Source of the DNA: Paenibacillus sp. XY044
Lineage (GTDB): Bacteria > Bacillota > Bacilli > Paenibacillales > Paenibacillaceae
Direction: 5' to 3'
Assembly: GCF_002257645.1 (NCBI RefSeq)
Contig: NZ_NQMO01000002.1
Coordinates: 310,001-374,000, forward strand
DNA: 64,000 nt
The notes beneath the pieces are model-generated. The model was not told the DNA's origin. It saw nothing but the letters and a program-made list of their open reading frames with translations, and searched no databases. The position numbers and the translations under genes were made by a program. Shown piece by piece: positions 58,680 to 64,000 of this stretch (within the stretch, counting starts at the first letter, position 1; each line of letters starts with the position of its first letter).

Positions 58680-59450
58680 ATGCTGGATGCACGTTCTTTA
58701 TATTTGCGGAGCGTGATGCTGAGGAGAGAGGAAGTGCCGTCCTTTCGCGCGTATCCTTTCAGCCTGCCGGCTGTCCATGACTTTCACGGCTTGTCGTTTC
58801 AACAGCCGGTAACGTTTATCGTCGGCGAAAACGGATCGGGCAAATCCACCCTGCTGGAGGGTATGGCAGTGGCCTGGGGTTTTAATCCCGAAGGAGGCAC
58901 GATTAATTTTTCCTTTGAGACGATGTCCTCCCACTCGGATTTGCATCGGTACATGCGGCTCGTGCGCGGCGTCGTCCGGCCGAAGGACGGCTTTTTCTTC
59001 CGGGCGGAGAGTTATTATAACGTGGCGACGAATATCGACCAGTTGGATGAGGATATGGAAGTACCACTACCACTCATTAGGAATTCCTATGGAGGCAAAT
59101 CGCTGCATGAGCAGTCCCATGGCGAAAGCTTTTTTGCGACGTTTATGCACCGGTTTGGGGGAAGAGGGCTGTACCTGATGGACGAGCCGGAGGCCGCGCT
59201 GTCTCCATTGAAGCAGCTCTCCATGCTGTCCCGGATTCACCAGTTGGTGAAGAAGCGGTCGCAGTTCATCATCGCCACGCATTCGCCGATCCTGATGTCA
59301 TACCCCCATGCGGAAATTTGGCTGCTGGATGATCAAGGCATGCGCCCGGTGAAGCTGGAGGATACGGACCATTACATAATTACTCGAAAAATGATGGAGA
59401 GTCCGGAGCAAATGCTGGATATTTTGCTGGAGGAAGATCCGGAATCGTAA
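58680..59450 (+). CDS. AAA-family (ABC-like) ATPase
   Basis: 256 aa. Walker A GENGSGKST (49-57), signature-like LHEQSHGES (142-150), Walker B LYLMDEPEAALS (164-175) and the switch His in IIATHSPILMS (198-206) make it an ABC/SMC-type ATPase without membrane domains. Related proteins are stand-alone predicted ATPases and subunits of defence or secretion systems, but no partner such as a TOPRIM nuclease is next to it, so a defence role is not supported. RBS AAAGGAG. Confidence 0.83.
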   Translation: MLDARSLYLRSVMLRREEVPSFRAYPFSLPAVHDFHGLSFQQPVTFIVGENGSGKSTLLEGMAVAWGFNPEGGTINFSFETMSSHSDLHRYMRLVRGVVRPKDGFFFRAESYYNVATNIDQLDEDMEVPLPLIRNSYGGKSLHEQSHGESFFATFMHRFGGRGLYLMDEPEAALSPLKQLSMLSRIHQLVKKRSQFIIATHSPILMSYPHAEIWLLDDQGMRPVKLEDTDHYIITRKMMESPEQMLDILLEEDPES

Positions 59451-59458
59451 ACAAACAA

Positions 59459-59493
59459 AGGCCGCTCCCGTTAATCGGAAGCGGGCCCTTTTC
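59459..59493. terminator. Hairpin terminator between convergent genes
   Basis: GGCCGCTCCCG pairs imperfectly with CGGAAGCGGGCC, followed by CTTTTC. Lies between the AAA ATPase (+) and the P450 (-). Confidence 0.65.
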
Positions 59494-59508
59494 ATATAAG
59501 AGCGAAGC

Positions 59509-60741
59509 TTAAGCCCGCTTAACCCGCACAGGCAGGCTTACCAGTCCTTGGCCGGCGGCGGAAGGCGTCAGATTCTCTTCCAGCTGGAAGCCGGGAACCG
59601 GCTCGATCATCTCAAAATAATCCATGAACAGCTCCAGCCCGATATTCGCCTCCAAACGGGCCAGCGGCGCGCCCATGCAGAAATGCGGCCCATTCCCGAA
59701 GGTCAGATGCTTTTTGCTGTTCGGACGGTGGATGTTCAGGGTAAAGGGATCTTCAAACATCTGTTCATCCATGTTGGCGGCGCTCATCCAGGCGACGACG
59801 ACATCGCCCTTTTTCAAATCGACGCCGAGCACGTTGTTATCCTGCTTGACGGTCCGGTCCATTTTAGTAATATTGAAGCGGTACCGCAGCATTTCCTCCA
59901 CGGTGTTCGGAACAAGCTCCCGGTTCGCCCGGACTTCCCCGTAAATCTGGTCGTTATCGTACAGGAACGAATAGAACGTGTTGGCGAGCAGATGGCTCGT
60001 CGTTTCCACGCCGGCTCCCAGCAGGAACATCGTAGAGCGGACGATCTCGTCATCCGTGAACCGTTCTCCTTCCACGTCGGCCTGGATCAGGTCGGAAATA
60101 ATGTCATCGCCGAGCTGGGATCTTTTTTGAACAATATAAGGAAAAAGGTAAGTATAGTACTCTGTGGCAGCCTGGCGCTTCAGTTCGCCGATTTCCGCTG
60201 CTTTGTCTTTGTTATAAGGAAGAAATAAGGTGTCCACCCACTCTTTGAACAGCAGGCGGTCTTTGGAAGGCACCCCGAGCAGATCCGCCATCACAATGAC
60301 GGGCAGTGCGCCGGTAAAGTCCTTGACCACGTCGATGACCGGGGCATCGCCCATATCATCGAGCAGCTGGCGAACGACCTCGTGAATCCGCGGCTCCCAC
60401 AGCTTCAGGCTTCGCGGCGTAAAAGCGGCAGACAGCAGGGAACGGCGTTTCCGGTGCTCCGGCGGATCGGCATTGATCGTGTTGATTTTGTCGTTTCCCC
60501 GGCCTTCGTCATTGTCGGCGCCGACGCTGATCGTCGTGCGCGTTCTCACGCTGGAGAAGTACTCATAGTCGCTGAGCACCCGTTTGACATCTTCGTAGCG
60601 GAATACGTTCCAGGTATTCGTGGCTTCGTTGTAGCTGATCGGCTCGTTCTGCAGCTTGTGCCGATACCAATCGTACGGGTTGAATTCTTCGGATCGTGAC
60701 CGGAATTGGGTAATATCAGCCAAAGCAATGATTTCTTGCAT
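59509..60741 (-). CDS. Cytochrome P450 (CYP109-like)
   Basis: 410 aa, a normal soluble bacterial P450. The haem ligand is Cys355 in FGNGPHFCMGAPLAR, the ExxR pair is Glu283/Arg286 (EEMLRYR), and the I-helix oxygen-activation segment is AGVETTSHLL (243-252). The sequence style matches the Bacillus CYP109/YjiB group, which hydroxylates fatty acids, terpenes and steroids with partner ferredoxins encoded elsewhere. The promoter is overlaid by a palindrome (60791-60809), and a PadR regulator is divergent. Confidence 0.9.
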   Translation of the reverse strand: MQEIIALADITQFRSRSEEFNPYDWYRHKLQNEPISYNEATNTWNVFRYEDVKRVLSDYEYFSSVRTRTTISVGADNDEGRGNDKINTINADPPEHRKRRSLLSAAFTPRSLKLWEPRIHEVVRQLLDDMGDAPVIDVVKDFTGALPVIVMADLLGVPSKDRLLFKEWVDTLFLPYNKDKAAEIGELKRQAATEYYTYLFPYIVQKRSQLGDDIISDLIQADVEGERFTDDEIVRSTMFLLGAGVETTSHLLANTFYSFLYDNDQIYGEVRANRELVPNTVEEMLRYRFNITKMDRTVKQDNNVLGVDLKKGDVVVAWMSAANMDEQMFEDPFTLNIHRPNSKKHLTFGNGPHFCMGAPLARLEANIGLELFMDYFEMIEPVPGFQLEENLTPSAAGQGLVSLPVRVKRA

Positions 60742-60787
60742 TCCATTCCCTCCCGTTTTGAAGAATAGTGATCCTCATGTTTAAAAT

Positions 60788-60816
60788 ATCATATGTTAAT
60801 TTAACATATCGGACAA
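60788..60816 (-). promoter_or_regulatory. Predicted sigma-A promoter of the P450 gene
   Basis: Read on the - strand: TTGTCC, 17 nt, TATGAT, with start about 35-40 nt upstream of the P450 ATG. The palindrome at 60791-60809 falls in the spacer and the -10 region. Confidence 0.6.
60791..60809. promoter_or_regulatory. Palindromic operator, probable PadR binding site
   Basis: ATATGTTAA-T-TTAACATAT is a perfect 9-bp palindrome containing ATGT and ACAT at 7-nt spacing, close to the ATGT-N8-ACAT site of PadR-type repressors. It overlaps the P450 promoter and lies in the divergent P450/PadR interval. Confidence 0.65.
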
Positions 60817-60963
60817 AAGGGAGCCACAGCCCAACGCCCCATGACTTTGGGTGCAGTGAAATGCGGAGTTTGTCGGAATTCGTTGAAGAACCCTACCCGA
60901 ATTGGTATGCTATTAAATACATAAACCCGGAAAGCAGTCATTTCAGACGAGAGGGCAGGATCT

Positions 60964-61485
60964 ATGTATATCGACTTACTTATTTTAATCCAAATTGAAA
61001 AATCCCCCAAACACGGGTACGAAATCAAAAAAGAGATCCAAAAAGACCTCGGCTATTTGATGGATGTGAACCATAATCTGCTGTACCCGGCGCTGCGCCG
61101 GTTTACGTCGGGAGGGGCCATCATTAGGAAACGCCATGAGCAGGAGGGCCGGCCCAGCCAGTATGTGTACGAAATTACGGATGCGGGCAGGGCGAAAATT
61201 GCCGAGCTGATCAACGTTTTTACCGAAAAAGACGCCAAGCATGAAATTGAGTTCATGATCCGGGTATCTCTGTTTGACCGCATTTCCCGTGAGAATCGGC
61301 TGAGAATTCTGGATATGCGTAAAAAAGACCTCGAATCCCTTCTGGCTGCCATTCAGCAGCGGCAAGAACAAAACTTGGCGCATGAAATGTTCCTGAATGA
61401 GGTCCTTCAGCACACGATATCGCGGGTTGAAGGGGAGATCCGCTGGATCGACGAGCTTGTCCGCAAGACAAATAATGATCAATAG
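60964..61485 (+). CDS. PadR-family repressor
   Basis: 173 aa. The winged helix LLILIQIEKSPKHGYEIKKEIQKDLGYLMDVNHNLLYPALRRFTSGGAIIRKRHEQEGRPSQYVYEITDAGRAKIAEL is followed by a C-terminal coiled-coil dimer domain (Vir_C type, DRISRENRLRILDMRKKDLESLLAAIQQRQEQNL). PadR proteins sense phenolic acids, drugs or other ligands. It is divergent from the P450 gene, whose promoter contains a matching palindrome. Confidence 0.88.
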   Translation: MYIDLLILIQIEKSPKHGYEIKKEIQKDLGYLMDVNHNLLYPALRRFTSGGAIIRKRHEQEGRPSQYVYEITDAGRAKIAELINVFTEKDAKHEIEFMIRVSLFDRISRENRLRILDMRKKDLESLLAAIQQRQEQNLAHEMFLNEVLQHTISRVEGEIRWIDELVRKTNNDQ

Positions 61486-61546
61486 GATGCCTCCCGTGTT
61501 GACGGGAAGTATTTTTAGACGATTCGGTGAAAAGGAGGGGGAGCAT

Positions 61547-62389
61547 GTGAACCCCGAATCAATAGAGGACATTCTCGGACTGATCGCCCATATCTCGCCG
61601 CAAGCAAGAGACTATGCAGAACGGGCTGTTCGGGATAATAAGCTTGCGGTTATATATCATAAGCATTCGGAGTATGAACATGGGGTCTTTTGTATCGCCG
61701 AGGATGATCAATGCGTTATCGCATATTTTGCATTTATCCAGGAGGCGGATTCGGATGTCCTCCTAGATCTTATTGCGAATACCATGACTCCTTATCTTCA
61801 GCAGCAAACAGGTACCCAAGAGCTGTGTTTCAATTTATACGGAGAGAATACCCAGGCGATCCATTTCGTCCGTCAATTGGGCTTTCAAACGGATATGGAG
61901 GGCTATCATTTGTATTATGACGGGCCGCATGAACCCGATATATCCAATACCGGTCTCATTATAAATACATATGATGCAAGTATGCTGACTCCTTTGGCCG
62001 ACTTATTTGACAGGGCATACAACGCATTAAATCAAGAAAACGGCTGGCCTTTGGATCAACACCGCATAAATATACGTTTATTTCATGAAAGGTTGGAGGA
62101 TAAGGTTCGAAATGATGAATTTCGTTCATTTTGGAAGGACGGAAATCTGATCGGGGCTTATATCATTTCTGGTGAATATATTCAGGACATCGTTGTAGCA
62201 CCGGATCAACAAAACCGCGGGTATGGCAGTACGATTCTTACTCACTGTATCCGGCAAATGGCGAGCAGAAAGATCCCACGAATCTATTTGCGCATCGCCA
62301 AATCCAATCAAGGTGCCAGAAGGCTGTATGAGAGACATCATTTTAAAGAGGCGGCGAGCTTTGCGGAACACACCTGGAGAGCAATATAA
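61547..62389 (+). CDS. GNAT N-acetyltransferase, probably two-domain
   Basis: 280 aa from GTG 61547, after AAAGGAGGGG; the longer frame from 61397 overlaps padR and is a shadow. The N-terminal half (about 1-135) looks like a degenerate GNAT unit (CFNLYGENTQAIHFVRQLGFQTDMEGYHLYY); the C-terminal half has a clear one: YIQDIVVAPDQQNRGYGSTILTHCIRQMA and IYLRIAKSNQGARRLYERHHFKE. Such tandem proteins include mycothiol-synthase-like enzymes, but the target here is unknown. Confidence 0.85.
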   Translation: MNPESIEDILGLIAHISPQARDYAERAVRDNKLAVIYHKHSEYEHGVFCIAEDDQCVIAYFAFIQEADSDVLLDLIANTMTPYLQQQTGTQELCFNLYGENTQAIHFVRQLGFQTDMEGYHLYYDGPHEPDISNTGLIINTYDASMLTPLADLFDRAYNALNQENGWPLDQHRINIRLFHERLEDKVRNDEFRSFWKDGNLIGAYIISGEYIQDIVVAPDQQNRGYGSTILTHCIRQMASRKIPRIYLRIAKSNQGARRLYERHHFKEAASFAEHTWRAI

Positions 62390-62412
62390 AAATGGATATT
62401 GTTAAAAAACCT

Positions 62413-62445
62413 AAAGGCAGCCGGATTACACCGGCTGCCTTTTCT
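62413..62445. terminator. Bidirectional terminator
   Basis: GGCAGCCGG pairs perfectly with CCGGCTGCC around ATTACA, flanked by A-rich left and TTTTCTGTT right sequence. Lies between the convergent GNAT and fabV genes. Confidence 0.85.
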
Positions 62446-62446
62446 G

Positions 62447-63640
62447 TTACCTTGCGTTTGGAAGGGTTACGTCCGGATCTGTATCCTTGCCGTAGTCGAT
62501 GCCGTCCGTCTCAAAGCCGAACAGCTGAAAAAACTCGCGCCGGTACTCTTTCAGATCCGTCAGATCATATACATTATTCGTTGTGACTTGATCCCAAATC
62601 CGGGCCACTTCCTCCTGAACATCCGGTCGCAGCTCCCAATCGTCGATGCGGATCCGGCCCTCCTCATCTACCGACGTGCCTCCCTCGCGGTACAGTTTGT
62701 CGGCAAACAGTCGGTATGACTGCTGGATCGTATTTTCGTGGATGCCCTTTTCCTTCATCACTTTATAGAGCGCGGCAATGTACAAAGGGAAGACCGGAAC
62801 GGCTGCAGCCGACTGGGTGACCAGGGCCTTGCTGACGACGACGTAAGCTCTGCCGCCCAAGCCGGACAGCTCACGGGTCATTCGCTGCGCGGCTGCCTCC
62901 AGATCCTCTTTGGCTTTTCCGATCGTGCCTTCCCGGTAAATTGCCCGGGTGAGATCGGAGCCGATATAGGAGTAGGCGATGGTCACCGCTCCGTCGGCCA
63001 GAAGGTCTGCCTGCCGAAGCCGGTCGATCCACCGCTGCCAATCGGCGCCTCCCATCACGGCGATCGTTTGGTCGATGTCATCGCCTTCCGCTGGTTCGGT
63101 CGTGACTTCGTCCGTCACTTCACCGGTATGAAAGTTCACGGCCTTACCGGTGAAGGGCGCCCCGATCGGCTTCAGGACCGAGTTGTACGTCTTCCCGCTG
63201 TCCGGATCGGTACGCCGGGACGAAGCTACGCTGTACACGACGAGGTCTACCTGGCCGAACTCCTTGGCAATCGTGTCCATGACGCGGTCCTTCGTCTCCT
63301 CCGCGAAGGCATCGCCTGAGATGCTGGTTGATTTCAATCCGGCTTCTGCGGCCCGCCGCTCAAAAGCCGCCGAATTGTACCAGCCCGCCGATGCGGTCCG
63401 TTTGTCCCGGGCGGAGCTGGGACGGAAGACGCCGACCGTGGCAGCTCCCGCGCCAAAAGCGGCGGTGATCCGTGCCGACAGGCCGTAACCAGTAGAGGCT
63501 CCGATGACCAGGACCCGCTTCGGGCCGTTCAATTTAGGCTGCCGCTGTATGTAATCGATCTGCTCCTGTACCTGCTTGGCACAGCCCTCCGGATGCGCCG
63601 TCGTGCATATAAAACCGCGGGTTCGGGGTGTAATGATCAT
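62447..63640 (-). CDS. fabV: FabV-type enoyl-ACP (trans-2-enoyl-CoA) reductase
   Basis: 397 aa, full length for FabV. The nucleotide-binding loop is VLVIGASTGYGLSARITAAFGAGA (44-67), and the catalytic Tyr235-x8-Lys244 is seen in AIYREGTIGKAK, the spacing peculiar to FabV rather than FabI. The start MIITPRTRGFICTTAHPEGC and the C-terminal FFQLFGFETDGIDYG are family signatures. It reduces enoyl-ACP/CoA with NADH in fatty-acid synthesis and is naturally insensitive to triclosan. Its presence as a lone gene suggests an accessory copy beside FabI or FabL. Confidence 0.95.
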   Translation of the reverse strand: MIITPRTRGFICTTAHPEGCAKQVQEQIDYIQRQPKLNGPKRVLVIGASTGYGLSARITAAFGAGAATVGVFRPSSARDKRTASAGWYNSAAFERRAAEAGLKSTSISGDAFAEETKDRVMDTIAKEFGQVDLVVYSVASSRRTDPDSGKTYNSVLKPIGAPFTGKAVNFHTGEVTDEVTTEPAEGDDIDQTIAVMGGADWQRWIDRLRQADLLADGAVTIAYSYIGSDLTRAIYREGTIGKAKEDLEAAAQRMTRELSGLGGRAYVVVSKALVTQSAAAVPVFPLYIAALYKVMKEKGIHENTIQQSYRLFADKLYREGGTSVDEEGRIRIDDWELRPDVQEEVARIWDQVTTNNVYDLTDLKEYRREFFQLFGFETDGIDYGKDTDPDVTLPNAR

Positions 63641-63741
63641 GGGGGATGCGTCCTTTCTTTGCGAAGTTTAAGCTTAGGAATATTGTACCTCTCTTATTTT
63701 GAAAAGAAAAACGGGTGTCTGCCGGACATCGATGTTAAACA

Positions 63742-63779
63742 CGGGAAAAGCTGAATCGGAGCCTACAAGAGTTTTCCCG
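63742..63779. other. Inverted repeat upstream of fabV and the M42 gene
   Basis: CGGGAAAA and TTTTCCCG form a perfect 8-bp pair with a 22-nt loop in the 246-bp divergent interval. It could be an operator or a leader hairpin; there is no T run after it. Confidence 0.35.
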
Positions 63780-63886
63780 GGAAAAGGGAGGTTAACGGAG
63801 TAGAGAGAGCGAAGCAATATACGAAGGAACATCGGATGGAGTTCGTCCAAATTTTAATAGAACGCAGATTGGGAGGTTGAAGAACA

Positions 63887-64000
63887 ATGATGGATGAAAT
63901 GACGCAGCGAATGAAGGTGTTGACCGAGTGTGACGGGGTACCCGGACACGAAGGCGCCGTTCGTACCCAAATGAAAAGCTATCTTGAATCGCTTAGCGAG
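63887..64000 (+). CDS. M42-family aminopeptidase (truncated by window end)
   Basis: Only 38 codons are present. MMDEMTQRMKVLTECDGVPG continues HEGAVRTQMKSYLESLSE; the GVPGHEGAVR block is the start of M42 glutamyl/leucyl aminopeptidases (FrvX/CelM type), dinuclear metal enzymes. GGGAGG lies 12 nt upstream. The metal-binding residues are outside the window. Confidence 0.75.
   Translation, partial: MMDEMTQRMKVLTECDGVPGHEGAVRTQMKSYLESLSE

Noticed and set aside
58680..59450. AAA ATPase considered as part of an anti-phage defence system
   Set aside because: No nuclease, reverse transcriptase, TOPRIM or toxin gene is adjacent; its neighbours are a kinase and a P450.
1..64000. CRISPR array, tRNA or rRNA genes, integron attC series
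   Set aside because: Looked for evenly spaced direct repeats, cloverleaf-like stems with CCA ends and repeated imperfect palindromes after each cassette; none was convincing.

Overview
The window reads as a chromosomal segment of a low-to-moderate GC Bacillota, most likely Paenibacillus or a close relative. Evidence: strong AGGAGG-type ribosome binding sites, frequent TTG and GTG starts, U-tract hairpin terminators, an ECF sigma factor with a DUF3600-type partner, a YvbK-like acetyltransferase, a KGG-repeat stress protein, and a long intergenic hairpin of a kind I associate with Paenibacillus (from memory, unverified). No rRNA, tRNA, CRISPR array, intact transposase, integrase or phage gene was seen.

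Region 1 (1-36.6 kb) is nearly all on the + strand and is an unusual accumulation of small, mostly stand-alone, single-domain genes. It holds GNAT acetyltransferases (eight intact and one decayed), VOC/glyoxalase-fold proteins (six), Nudix hydrolases (four), HAD phosphatases (four), DinB-fold proteins (three) and P-loop small-molecule kinases (four). Between them lie an alanyl-tRNA editing protein, cysteine synthase, a DJ-1/PfpI protein, a nucleotidyltransferase, GrpB, a macro-domain/NTF2-like fusion, a dienelactone hydrolase and a histidine phosphatase. Most have their own RBS and 15-150 bp of spacer, so they look like a detoxification/modification and metabolite-repair reservoir rather than one pathway. 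The left 12 kb is visibly more AT-rich apart from the alaX gene. Within this region are a retropepsin-like gene coupled to a small partner, and a 31-codon holin-like toxin with a predicted convergent antisense RNA (type I toxin-antitoxin).

Region 2 (36.6-47 kb) has mixed strands: a secreted excalibur protein, Nudix, two unknown small proteins, a beta-lactamase-fold hydrolase, an SRPBCC protein, an aldo/keto reductase, RidA divergent from an HxlR regulator, an O6-alkylguanine methyltransferase, a YvbK-like GNAT gene that seems to begin at CTG, a second HxlR regulator, a haloalkane-dehalogenase-like hydrolase, a DHFR/RibD-like reductase and an aminoglycoside-phosphotransferase-fold kinase.

Region 3 (47-64 kb) is more GC-rich and dominated by regulator/effector pairs: TetR with an MFS exporter, a three-gene membrane-stress cluster resembling B. 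subtilis ydjGHI but with no adjacent pspA, isochorismatase-like hydrolase, a CynX-type MFS transporter divergent from a MocR regulator, a peroxiredoxin-like protein, an AraC regulator, a kinase plus AAA ATPase pair, a CYP109-like P450 divergent from a PadR regulator with a palindromic operator sitting in the P450 promoter, a two-domain GNAT protein, FabV enoyl reductase, and the start of an M42-type aminopeptidase cut by the window end.
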